Below are positions 35,334-43,267 of a stretch of DNA of 64,000 nt, piece after piece. Position numbers and translations under genes: made by a program. Where the stretch lies: positions 1 to 64,000 of the forward strand of contig QNGA01000005.1 in the NCBI GenBank assembly GCA_003298465.1, in the 5' to 3' direction. This DNA is from a halophilic archaeon. GTDB taxonomy: Archaea; Halobacteriota; Halobacteria; Halobacteriales; Haladaptataceae. The notes below the pieces were generated by a model. That model was not told where the DNA came from, searched no databases, and was given only the letters and a program-made list of their open reading frames with translations. The stretch's first letter is position 1, and the number at the start of each line of letters is the position of its first letter.

Positions 35334-35400
35334 TCGGCTCCTCCCTACTGCGCTACTCGCTCTCGCTGGTCGCTGCGTTGCTCCTTGAGGAAGGGGACTC
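35334..35400. repeat. Element end upstream of tnpB (left-end type)
   Basis: GGCTCCTCCCTACTGCGC ... CTTGAGGAAGGGGACTCC forms an imperfect inverted repeat like the tnpA-side ends at 16845-16914 and 23441-23526 (shared TGAGGAAGGGG block). It lies 35 nt above the tnpB start at 35299 and marks the other boundary of the element. Confidence 0.55.
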
Positions 35401-35478
35401 CACCTTGACAGAAGTTGAACGTCGTTCCGCCGTAACGAAGCAGAATAGTCGGCGTCGCCGTCGACCCGGCAAATCGAG

Positions 35479-35715
35479 TCAGTCTGCGCTTGCGGGAACT
35501 GCGGTGGGTTCCTCGTCATCCATCTCCGACGCTAAGCCGTTGGCCAGCGCAATGACGGCCTCCTTGTGATCGGTCTTGGAGTGATGGATAGAAGTCGGAT
35601 GTGTGTCCAGCGATTCGTACAACGAAAGATCGAGTGTTGCGTCGATTCGGTTCTCGTGTCGGTCGCGTACTTCCGACAGTAGGCCGTGAAGGTGGATGAG
35701 TTCCTGTTTTTTCAT
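35479..35715 (-). CDS. UPF0058-family protein
   Basis: A 78-aa protein beginning MKKQELIHLHGLLSEVRDRH, followed by LYESLDTHPTSIHHSKTDHK and EAVIALANGLASEMDD, the hallmark of UPF0058. The family is small, helical and His-rich, and may bind metal; its function is unassigned. A paralogue is encoded at 45540-45770 with the same start. The C-terminal tail (EEPTAVPASAD) differs. Monocistronic. Confidence 0.9.
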   Translation of the reverse strand: MKKQELIHLHGLLSEVRDRHENRIDATLDLSLYESLDTHPTSIHHSKTDHKEAVIALANGLASEMDDEEPTAVPASAD

Positions 35716-36072
35716 CCCTACGATAGCTATTAACTCGACGGTTATAGTATTACTTTGAGAAACAGTCTCTTACATGCCTGCACGACCGGCCGAAGTCGCT
35801 CTCGGTCGTTGACGTTCGGAGCGCCGGTGGCCCGACCGCGGTCCGCGACGACGCCGACGGGCCGGGCGCGAGCGGACGACACAGACGGTTCCGTCACCGT
35901 CCCTGCCGACGGAACGCGCTCGTCGGGAGTCACGCGAGCGACGCGAGCGTGACGTCGGCGAGGGAACGAACGACTGCCGGGAGCGAAGCGACCGGCAGGA
36001 AATGAGTGGACTCGACGGGAAGAGGGTTCTTCTCGGCGGTCATTTTATCGTCACGGGCGTCGAACAGAGCAC
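35716..36072. other. GC-rich intergenic region
   Basis: About 350 nt. All six frames are partly open because of high GC, but none resembles a known protein. Short palindromic GCGAGCG / CGCTCGC-like repeats around 35935-35955 are the only structures noticed. No gene is called. Confidence 0.4.
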
Positions 36073-36255
36073 ATGCTCGCTCCGAGGCGACAGTTCTGGC
36101 TCGGTATCGCGCTGCTCGTAGCGGGTGCCGTAATCCTCTTCGGCAGCCTCGCACCTGGTCTCAGCTCCTCGCCGTTCTTCCTCGCGCTTGGCGTGCTCGT
36201 GCTCGCTGCCGGTACGCTACTGGTCGCAGTCGCGCGGCGGGGACGACCCGTCTAA
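36073..36255 (+). CDS. Small two-TM membrane protein
   Basis: A 60-aa product, MLAPRRQFWLGIALLVAGAV and onward, with two hydrophobic segments (residues about 9-28 and 34-53), a short loop and a basic C-terminus (RRGRPV). It is followed after 41 nt by the acidic protein on the same strand. Small membrane proteins of this shape are frequent in haloarchaea; no function is known. The call rests on hydrophobicity pattern and length only. Confidence 0.5.
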   Translation: MLAPRRQFWLGIALLVAGAVILFGSLAPGLSSSPFFLALGVLVLAAGTLLVAVARRGRPV

Positions 36256-36296
36256 CGGCCACCCGACTTACCTGAGTTCCCTCCCTCGTACATACG

Positions 36297-37157
36297 ATGG
36301 TCGAACTTCATGACGAAGTCATCGCGAAGGCGAACGACCGGGGCGAGATGATGTCCGCGGCCGACTTCCTCCGATTCATCGAGGAGTACCACCACGAGGA
36401 TAGACCAGGTGTTCCACGGGAACTCGTCGAGGCATACGCTGAGCGACTGGCAGACCAAGAACGGGCGTCGTTCGACGCAGATGCACTCATCGCTAGCGTC
36501 GATGAGCGCTTGACGGACGACGAGACCTGGACGAAAGACGCCCTCTACGCGGTCGACTCCAACCGCATCAGCACCTGTCCGCTCCGATGGCACGAAGAAC
36601 TGCAGGGGACGACCGACCTCTCGGAGTTCGTCGCGGTGATGCAGAAGGGGGTCGACATGCCGGATCGTGCTCCCGGCGTGCGTCGCGAACAGGTGCTCAA
36701 CGCGGCCATCGTCATCGCCGGGATGGACCGCGAGACGGCGAGCGACCGACTGCAGGCGCAGCGTCACGACGGCAACGTCGCCTCCAAGGCCGGTCAAAGC
36801 CGAAATGCCAATGTGTACGTTCCCGACGAAGAAGGCTGGGAGCCGGCTGAGACGAAAGAGGACGTCGCAGCGCAGAGCGAGGAGAGTGGCGCAGCCGAGT
36901 CGGACGCGAAGGAGGGAGCGGACGTCGAAACGGATGCCGAGACGGCGGCCGACGAGGCCGTGTCGGAGGTCGAGGTGAACGAGAACGAAGCAGGGTCGAA
37001 CGCCGAAACCTCGACGGAGAGCGACGAGACGTCCGACATCGAGGATGAACCGGCAACGATGCCGGACGAGGAGGAACCGGCGACGACTCCACAAGTCGAT
37101 GATGACGACCGAGACACATCGACAGATTCGGCAGGCGACGAGGAACGCGATGCGTGA
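36297..37157 (+). CDS. Acidic hypothetical protein
   Basis: A 286-aa product. Residues 1-170 form a folded, helix-rich region (MVELHDEVIAKANDRGEMMS, LDADALIASVDERL-like, CPLRWHEELQGTTDLSEFVA, RREQVLNAAIVIAGMDRETA). From about residue 180 the rest is a low-complexity tail of Glu, Asp, Ala, Ser and Thr, probably disordered. No signal peptide or membrane segment. Not recognised as a family. The tail is typical of haloarchaeal DNA- or complex-associated proteins but gives no specific clue. Confidence 0.65.
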   Translation: MVELHDEVIAKANDRGEMMSAADFLRFIEEYHHEDRPGVPRELVEAYAERLADQERASFDADALIASVDERLTDDETWTKDALYAVDSNRISTCPLRWHEELQGTTDLSEFVAVMQKGVDMPDRAPGVRREQVLNAAIVIAGMDRETASDRLQAQRHDGNVASKAGQSRNANVYVPDEEGWEPAETKEDVAAQSEESGAAESDAKEGADVETDAETAADEAVSEVEVNENEAGSNAETSTESDETSDIEDEPATMPDEEEPATTPQVDDDDRDTSTDSAGDEERDA

Positions 37158-37174
37158 CGCCCTCAGGACTACCG

Positions 37175-37215
37175 GAGTGACATCCTCCCCGCCGTTCACG
37201 GCGGGATTTTCTCAC
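37175..37215. repeat. Hairpin resembling an IS1341-type end
   Basis: GTGACATCCTCCCCGCCGTT followed by CACGGCGGGATTTTC contains arms CCCGCCG and CGGCGGG (37188-37205). Haloarchaeal tnpB elements commonly end with a TGACATCCTCCCCGCC... hairpin of this kind. No tnpB adjoins, so it may be a solo end. It could also act as a terminator for the preceding gene, since a short T run follows. Confidence 0.5.
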
Positions 37216-37234
37216 TGCTAAAAGATAGCGATGA

Positions 37235-37703
37235 GTTTTGTCCAAACTGGTTTTGATGGTTCGTCCATTTCATAGCTGTGATGGTATCAATGGTGCGATC
37301 GCTTACCGTCACCTCCATCGCAGTCGTCGGAGACGAGTAGTTTGTATGTCAAATCTAGTTTGTCTTGCTTTCCTGTCTCTTCCAATTCGCTTCGTTTTGC
37401 GGTCTTGGCTGACGCGCAGTCAACGCTCTCCCTTGGTCTGCAGTCTTGCATTTTGTATCTTCAGTCGACGGTCGGCGCTCGGAAAGCAAACTCTTCTCGG
37501 ACAACAAATCTCTTGCAGACAGCAAAAACAGTTTGTACCACAAAACTTGTCTGAAACATTGTCTCGTTCGTCGCCTTCGACCGTCCGAACTAGTTCATCG
37601 CTGTCCGCCGTTGTTGGAGGTCTCAGCGGTGACCAGGTCCGTCTCTCCAAACTCTTTTTGCCGTCCAAACCACGTTGTCCGAGGTCAGTTTGTACGTCAA
37701 AAC
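37235..37703. repeat. Candidate centromere (par) repeat array upstream of parA
   Basis: The best copies are CAGTTTGTACCACAAAAC (37529-37546), CAGTTTGTACGTCAAAAC (37686-37703), AGTTTGTATGTCAAAT (37339-37354) and GTTTTGTCCAAAC (37235-37247). Partial sites include AGTTTGTCTTG (37357) and GTCCAAACC. The core is a TTTGT / (A)CAAA dyad. The region is less GC-rich than its neighbours and contains no supportable gene. Partition ATPase operons of plasmids are usually preceded by such iterated sites bound by the small partner protein. Confidence 0.6.
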
Positions 37704-37782
37704 ATTCTCCCTTGTAGTTCGGAAGCGGGAGTACAACGCCTGAAGCGGCGGTTTTATCTATTTGTGCGAACGTCTGACGCAG

Positions 37783-37790
37783 TTTTATAT
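37783..37790 (+). promoter_or_regulatory. TATA box of parA (leaderless transcript)
   Basis: TTTTATAT is centred about 29 nt before ATG 37816, which places transcription start within a few nucleotides of the start codon. This spacing supports ATG 37816 as the start and a leaderless mRNA, common in Halobacteria. The nearest TTTGT/CAAA repeat ends 80 nt upstream, so partner binding could regulate the promoter. Confidence 0.6.
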
Positions 37791-37815
37791 GATTTGGATG
37801 GTTCTGCCGATTTGT

Positions 37816-38607
37816 ATGACCAAAGCGGCCAGGATAGCGATTTCAAACCAGAAGGGTGGGGTCGGCAAGACCACAGTTGCCATCAATGTCGGCGGAGCAC
37901 TGAACCGCCGCGGGCATGATGTGTTGTTTGTCGATCTCGACCCACAGGGCAACGCCACTGAAGGACTGGGCCTTGAAGATGAATACGAAGCCGGGCCACC
38001 AACGCTGTTCGACGCCTTGACCGACCACGAAGTACGTGAGAACGTGGATGCAATGGTCGTCACTCACGAGGAGATGGACGTCCTCCCCAGCAATATCGAC
38101 ATGACTAGTGTCGAACCTGAGCTGACAACGTCGATGCGCGGCCGTGAACGGCTTGGAAAGGTGCTCGACGCCCTCGACGCAGAGTACGATGTGATTCTTA
38201 TCGACTGCCCACCCTATCTCGGCAATCTCACAGACAACGCGCTGATCGCCGCCGGAAACGTACTCATTCCCGCTCTTGCTGAGTCAACTAGCAAACGAGC
38301 ACTCGAAATTCTATTCGACCAGATAGAGGTGCTTGAAGCCGAGTTCGATACAGGAATTCGGGATGTCGGGGTTGTCGCTAATCGTGTTGAGACGACCAAC
38401 GAAGCCGATGAAATGCTATCGTGGTTCGAAAACGCCTTCACTGACGTGCCGGTCTGGGAGGTCCGCAAGCGCGTCGCACTCCAACGCGCCTTCTCTGCCG
38501 GCTGTTCAATATTCGAATTCGATGCCAACTGTGATATGGCAACCGTCTTCGACGACGTAGCAGTGGAACTAGAACGCCAGTTCGACCTTGGGAGAGTAAC
38601 CGTATGA
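37816..38607 (+). CDS. parA: ParA-family partition ATPase
   Basis: A 263-aa protein from ATG 37816. The deviant Walker A motif KGGVGKTT is at residues 13-20. The Walker A' DLDPQGNATEGLGL and Walker B IDCPPYLGNLTDNALIAA follow. The short N-terminus without an HTH domain is the type Ib/ParA-SopA-less form, where the small partner binds the centromere. ParA forms nucleotide-dependent gradients on the nucleoid to separate replicon copies. It overlaps the next gene by 4 nt. An upstream start at 37762 is unlikely given the TATA position. Confidence 0.93.
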   Translation: MTKAARIAISNQKGGVGKTTVAINVGGALNRRGHDVLFVDLDPQGNATEGLGLEDEYEAGPPTLFDALTDHEVRENVDAMVVTHEEMDVLPSNIDMTSVEPELTTSMRGRERLGKVLDALDAEYDVILIDCPPYLGNLTDNALIAAGNVLIPALAESTSKRALEILFDQIEVLEAEFDTGIRDVGVVANRVETTNEADEMLSWFENAFTDVPVWEVRKRVALQRAFSAGCSIFEFDANCDMATVFDDVAVELERQFDLGRVTV

Positions 38608-38990
38608 GCGACGAAGAGAGTCGCGCCGACCGACTCCGCCGCCGCCGTGAACAGCAGCGTGACCAGCAGGCCGATCGCTCCCGGCAAACCGACGCAAGCG
38701 ACTCGTTTGAACCGTCCAAACAGAATGAGACAGACGAGACGAGTTCCGAAAACGAGCCGACGAGCGTGAAAGATGACCGCGTGGGAACGTATATGTATCT
38801 CCCGGAGGATCAGCGCACCGAACTCGACTTCACATATAAAGAGTTGAGTCTCACCTACGAACGGGCGTTCGGCGAGGAGCTAGAAAAAAACCGTCATTTT
38901 TACCCTCTACTTGTGAAGGCCGGTCTCGAACGTCTTGACGGACTAGATAGTGACGACATTCGGGACCGACTGGATAAATTCGAGGAGTAA
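38604..38990 (+). CDS. Small partition partner protein (ParB-like role)
   Basis: A 128-aa product. A charged, Gln/Arg/Ser-rich N-terminus (residues 1-55; RADRLRRRREQQRDQQADRS) probably contacts ParA. The folded C-terminal part (YMYLPEDQRTELDFTYKELS, then LTYERAFGEELEKNRHFYPL and LVKAGLERLDG) resembles the helical dimerisation/DNA-binding region of RHH-like partners. ATGA overlap with parA shows co-translation. It most likely binds the TTTGT/CAAA repeats. This is inferred from gene order and architecture, not from a recognised family. Confidence 0.7.
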   Translation: MSDEESRADRLRRRREQQRDQQADRSRQTDASDSFEPSKQNETDETSSENEPTSVKDDRVGTYMYLPEDQRTELDFTYKELSLTYERAFGEELEKNRHFYPLLVKAGLERLDGLDSDDIRDRLDKFEE

Positions 38991-39101
38991 TATCTTCCCC
39001 CTATCCTTAAACAGAACTTTCTCCTTGATACAAACTGATAGTGCGTACCTCCGTCTTCAGGTACGGGAGGAGGTCAATTTCTGTAAGTCCGAGCGACTCG
39101 G

Positions 39102-39458
39102 CTATCGCTGCTCATCAAGCAACGTCTGGAGGTCTTCAGCGCGCTCCTGTCCGTTCAGGAACTTTGAGAACTGCCACTCAAAGAGGTCAAGCAGGACGTC
39201 CATCCCCTGTTCCGTAATGGCGTACTCGTTAGTGCGCTTATCGAGTTCGCTTTTCTTGACAAGATCGCGCTCAATGAGTGTGTCGAGGTTCGGGTACAGT
39301 CGACCGTGGTTGACCTCTTCTCCGTAGTAGTCCTCCAGTTCCCGCTTGACGGCGAGTCCGTATCGGGATTCTTCGGCGAGCACGATGAGGACATTCTGCT
39401 GGAAGGCGGTCAGATCCCTCGTCGCTTCTGTTTCGGTTACTGTTTCTACCTCTGGCAT
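39102..39458 (-). CDS. PadR-family transcription regulator
   Basis: A 118-aa PadR winged helix: LTAFQQNVLIVLAEESRYGL, VKRELEDYYGEEVNHGRLYP (recognition region), NLDTLIERDLVKKSELDKRT and NEYAITEQGMDVLLDL, followed by a dimerisation helix. The short extension MPEVETVTETEATRD precedes the domain. Similar regulators are encoded at 45006-45305 and 57614-57985. It converges with the par operon (111-nt gap). Target unknown; PadR proteins usually repress their own or neighbouring genes. Confidence 0.9.
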   Translation of the reverse strand: MPEVETVTETEATRDLTAFQQNVLIVLAEESRYGLAVKRELEDYYGEEVNHGRLYPNLDTLIERDLVKKSELDKRTNEYAITEQGMDVLLDLFEWQFSKFLNGQERAEDLQTLLDEQR

Positions 39459-39670
39459 GGTTGTATTATAGTGTATGCAATAACACCGGATATAAATCTT
39501 CCCAATTAGAACAATATTTATGGATATGGTTGGGATTATTATCTGCTAAGGGCTTTGCAACTATTAAAACCGGAGATATCGAAGCACTAGTTGCGATATA
39601 TCCAATCGCAGTGATCAGTATTATCTTGATGTTTATAGAGACTCGCACAAGTATCTACTGGCAGATGGCC

Positions 39671-39745
39671 AGGTGAACTACCCTACTCGCTCACCGCTGA
39701 CGCCGTTCGCTCCCTGAGGGTGAGACTTCCTGCTTCAACGACGCG
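39671..39745 (-). repeat. Degenerate TnpB-element right end
   Basis: GTGAACTACCCTACTCGCTC ... CTGAGGGTGAGACTTCC matches the ends at 47077-47120 and 34005-34065 with a decayed stem. The following CTGCTTCAACGACGCGCTTT is identical to 47120-47139, the tail of a minus-strand tnpB. At about 39745 the sequence switches to a plus-strand tnpB remnant, so two elements have been joined here. Confidence 0.6.
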
Positions 39746-40916
39746 CTTTGCAGACACGGATGTCCGACGAGTACCTGTCGTACACCGCGATGCGGAATGT
39801 GCTGCCCAACCTGAAAGACGGGGGAACGAGCTGAACGACGTGTACTCAAAAGTATTGCAAATAGTCGCTCGTCATGTCAGTGACAACCTCAACTGCCTCA
39901 AAAACTAGAATGATAACGGGCGCAACGTCGGGATGCTCAAGTGGAGGCCACCGCGAGAGTATCGGAGTCTCACGTACAACCAGTCTAATTTCGAACTCAA
40001 GAACACGAATGACCAGACCACTCTCGAACTCTCCAAGATTGGTGAGATGTCGATACATCTCTACCGCGACGTTCCCGACGACGCCCGCGTGAAACAGGTC
40101 CCGGTCAAGCGAGAGAAAACGTGCAGGTGGTACGCCATCTCTGGCATCGAAACCGAAGACAAGATGTCAGAAAAGCCCACGGTGGATAATGTTGACCGTG
40201 AGGATGTGGTCGGCATCGGCATGGGCATCCTCAAGTACGCTTACAACACGGACAGTACGATAGTCGGCAGTCTCGCCCTTGATGACGAATACGAGCGGCT
40301 TGAACGCGAGCAACAGGAGTTGAGTCACAAAAAGCAGAGGTCGCAGAACTGGCATGAGCAACGGCGACAGGTTGCTCGGATTCACGTTCGTATCGTGCAG
40401 AGGCAGCGAGATTTCCGTCACAAACTATCAGCTTACTACGCTCGGGAGTACGGCCTCGCGGCGGTCAAAGATCTCGATATTCACGGGGTGATGCAACTCC
40501 TATCGAACAATTAGAATCGAGCGTCGGCGTCGTTGCGAACGTTCACCGATCATTTAGAGTACAAGTATGAGCGTGAGGGCACGCACTTCGTGACGGTCGA
40601 ACCCGCGGGAACGACCAAAGAATGCGCCGAGTGGTGTGAAGGGGGAGAAGAGGTTGTGGGTGTGGGAGCATTCCTGTCCGACGTGTGGATTCGAGACTGA
40701 CCGTGACGAGAACGCCGCGTACAACGTATTACAGCGTGATCTTCAGCAATTAGGTGTGGGACACGCCGAAGTGACGCCTGCGGAGGCTGCACTCCCTCCG
40801 TCCGCGACTCGCGGGTCTTCCGCCGTCGCGGATGCAACGTGCATTGTCGAAACAGAAAGCCCCACCTCACGGAGCGCACCGCGTCAGCGATGAGCGAGTA
40901 GGGTGGGGTAGTTCAC
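39746..40916 (+). pseudogene. tnpB: TnpB (IS605/IS1341-type) remnant, plus strand
   Basis: Pieces in order: DEYLSYTAMRNVLPNLKD, LNDVYSKVLQIVARHVSDNL, then from 39933 WRPPREYRSLTYNQSNFELK to YYAREYGLAAVKDLDIHGVM (stop at 40514), then LEYKYEREGTHFVTVEPAGT and CGFETDRDENAAYNV. The first catalytic Asp motif, normally G-I-D-x-G, reads GIGMGILKYAYNTDS, so the nuclease is dead. There are several frame changes and stops. The 3' hairpin CCCCACC (40860-40866) / GGGTGGGG (40901-40908) with GTTCAC lies against the tfb gene's 3' end, showing the insertion point. Confidence 0.8.
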
Positions 40917-40924
40917 CAACGGCG

Positions 40925-41881
40925 TCAGTGGATACCGAGTGCTTCGATCTGCTCTTGATAGCGGTTCCGGATGGTGACCTCGGTGACCTGGGCGACGTCG
41001 GCGACCTCGCGCTGGGTTTTCTTTTCGTTACAGAGCAGTGACGCGGCGTAGATGGCGGCGGCGGCATACCCCGTCGGTGACTTGCCCGACAACAAACCCT
41101 GTTCCGCTGTCGTGTCGATGATGTCGTTCGCCTTCGTCTTCACTTCCTCACTAACTCCGAGGTCAGAGCAGAACCGGGGGACGTACTGTTTCGGGTCGAC
41201 CGGCTTCATCTCGAGGTTAAGTTCCTGGGAGATGTAACGGTAGGTGCGACCGATCTCCTTCTGGTCGACGCGTGAGACTTCAGCGACCTCCTCGAGACTC
41301 CGGGGAATCCCCTCTTGGCGGCAGGCGGCGTACAGTGTACTCGTGGCGACACCCTCGATGGAGCGGCCACGGATAAGGTCTTCATTGAGCGCGCGACGGT
41401 AGATGACGGAGGCGACCTCGCGTACGGACCGGGGGACGCCCAGCGCGGAGGCCATCCGGTCGATCTCGCTGAGCGCGAACTGGAGGTTGCGCTCGCCAGC
41501 GTCCTTGGTTCGGATACGCTCCTGCCACTTACGCAATCGGTGCATCTGACTTCGTTTCTCCGAGGAGAGCGACCGTCCGTAGGCGTCCTGGTTCTTCCAG
41601 TCGATGGTGGTCGTCAACCCCTTGTCGTGCATCGTCTGGGTCGTCGGCGCGCCGACCCGAGATTTGTTCTGGCGCTCGCTGTGGTTGAACGCCCGCCACT
41701 CCGGCCCTCGGTCGACGTGGTCTTCCTCGACCACGAGACCGCAGTCGTCACAGACGAGCTCAGACTGGTCGGCGCTGTTGACGAGGTTCTCCGAACCACA
41801 CTCCGGACACCCCTGAACGTCTTCCTCCTCCGTTTCGCTCTCCTCGGTATGGCGCTCTCGCTGGCGAGTGGACCGTTCCAT
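40925..41881 (-). CDS. tfb: Transcription initiation factor IIB (TFB)
   Basis: A complete 318-aa TFB. The acidic N-terminus is followed by the zinc ribbon [20 protein letters not shown] and CDDCG, then the B-reader/linker region ([20 protein letters not shown]). Two cyclin folds follow: [20 protein letters not shown] and onward, and [20 protein letters not shown] to [18 protein letters not shown]. The factor recruits RNA polymerase to TATA/TBP. Haloarchaea carry multiple tfb genes, some on plasmids, with distinct regulons. The TnpB element end lies only about 9 nt downstream of the stop but leaves the gene intact. Confidence 0.96.
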   Translation of the reverse strand: MERSTRQRERHTEESETEEEDVQGCPECGSENLVNSADQSELVCDDCGLVVEEDHVDRGPEWRAFNHSERQNKSRVGAPTTQTMHDKGLTTTIDWKNQDAYGRSLSSEKRSQMHRLRKWQERIRTKDAGERNLQFALSEIDRMASALGVPRSVREVASVIYRRALNEDLIRGRSIEGVATSTLYAACRQEGIPRSLEEVAEVSRVDQKEIGRTYRYISQELNLEMKPVDPKQYVPRFCSDLGVSEEVKTKANDIIDTTAEQGLLSGKSPTGYAAAAIYAASLLCNEKKTQREVADVAQVTEVTIRNRYQEQIEALGIH

Positions 41882-41969
41882 GCAGGTTCCCTACACGCGA
41901 GCGACATTTAAACCCCCGGATGCCATTGGCCAATTCCTGTATACGTATTGATGCGACGCCGGCAGTTTC

Positions 41970-42971
41970 GTGACATATGGCGAGCGGTCGCGGCTCGAAA
42001 TTCCAGTCGGATTTGATTTGAAGGAGAAGTACGACCTCGGCTACCACGAGCGACTGCGACTGGAAGCCAGCGGCGACCCGCGGTGGGCGGGCGAGCAGGG
42101 TCGGTTGGAGTTGGTGTACGACAGAGATGCCGAAGCGTTCAGGGCACGACAACCCGTCTCCGAAGCTACTCCTCGACGAGATGAATCACTGGCCACCACA
42201 TCCGGCGACGAGGATGTGGTGGCAGCCTTGGACATCGGCGCGAACAACCTCGTCGCCGTCACCACCACTGCCGGCCACCAGCGTCTCTATCACGCCCGCC
42301 CCGGCTGCCACCGCTTCCGCCATACCACAAAGCAGATCGCCGCCTTGCAGGAACGTCTCGCGTATGGTGAGTGGTCGAGTGAGCGAATCCGTAAGCTGTA
42401 CCGGCGGCGCACCGAACGTGTCTATCACCTCCAAGACGCCTTGGTGCGCAATCTCGCGGAGTGGCTGGCCGACCTCGGCGTCGGCGCGGTGGTCGCCGGC
42501 GACCTCTCGGATGTCCTCCAGAAGCATTGGTCGGCGCGGGTGAACGAGAAGACCCACCAGTTCTGGAGCCACGGTCGCTTCCGCCGCCGACTTCGAGAGG
42601 TACTGGAAGGTGAGTACGGCATCTCGGTAGGTGAAGTTTCCGAGGCTGGTTCCTCATCGACGTGTCCCGAGTGTGGCAGCGGGAACGTGCATCGTGAGGA
42701 GGATCTGCTCACGTGCTACGACTGTGGCTTTGAGGGACACTCAGATGTGGCGGCGTCGGAGAACTTGCTCATCGAACACGCAGAGGATGGGTCGATGGCT
42801 CGGCCCGTGGTCTCCCGAGAGAACACGACGGAGAGCGGACACCGCGAGGTGCCGCGCCTCGAGTGGGACGATCACCGCTGGCGACGGCGGGATCGCTCGA
42901 TCAAAGAGGAGCCCGCAAACCGGAGTACCCGCAAGGGGAAACTTGCCTCCGGGGTATCAGGCACTGCCTGA
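41970..42971 (+). pseudogene. tnpB: TnpB (IS1341-type), N-terminally truncated
   Basis: A 333-aa frame from GTG 41970. The conserved nuclease motifs are ALDIGANNLVAV (first Asp), VVAGDLSDVL (Asp where Glu is usual), the zinc ribbon CPECGSGNVHREEDLLTCYD then CG, and GHSDVAASENLL (third Asp). The usual N-terminal wedge/HTH region of ~80-100 residues is missing before LEIPVGFDLKEKYDLGYHER. The C-terminal tail runs straight into the element-end hairpin at 42991-43006. RNA-guided nuclease activity is doubtful without the N-terminus. Confidence 0.75.
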
Positions 42972-43267
42972 ATCACCCACGGGGGAATCCCACGGCTTCA
43001 GCCGTGAGAGGAAGTCAAACTAGGGAGACTAACTTCGGGGATCTAGTCAAGACCACTTCACGACCAATCGAAATCTTATCGCTCTACCCGTTCACCCCGT
43101 AAAAAAGCCATGATAGCGCAACCACAATGAGAACCCTCGACAGTGCACTGTTTTCACAGGAATGAGTGACCTTTCCGGAACGACGAAAACGCGCGAACGG
43201 TGTATAGCCACAGACAACGCCAATTGGATCGTCTTAGTGTCGGGCAGCCCGGACACAGAGGTTGCCA
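42972..43267 (+). repeat. TnpB element right end with hairpin, then intergenic DNA
   Basis: CACGGC-TTCA-GCCGTG (42991-43006) is a 6-bp hairpin followed by AGAGGAAGTCAA, the typical 3' end of this tnpB class. A second copy lies at 44949-44980. If an omega-RNA is made, its guide would be the sequence just after this end (from about 43018). The remainder up to 43267 holds no gene apart from the otsA upstream region. Confidence 0.6.

Noticed and set aside
35742..36275. Several 60-90-aa frames on both strands
   Set aside because: Low-complexity Arg/Ala/Thr translations of GC-rich intergenic DNA; only the two-TM frame at 36073 shows a protein-like pattern.
37238..37919. Plus-strand coding frames of about 150 codons before parA
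   Set aside because: They lie over the TTTGT/CAAA repeat array, have Ser/Arg/Phe-rich composition unlike haloarchaeal proteins, and one runs into parA in the wrong frame.
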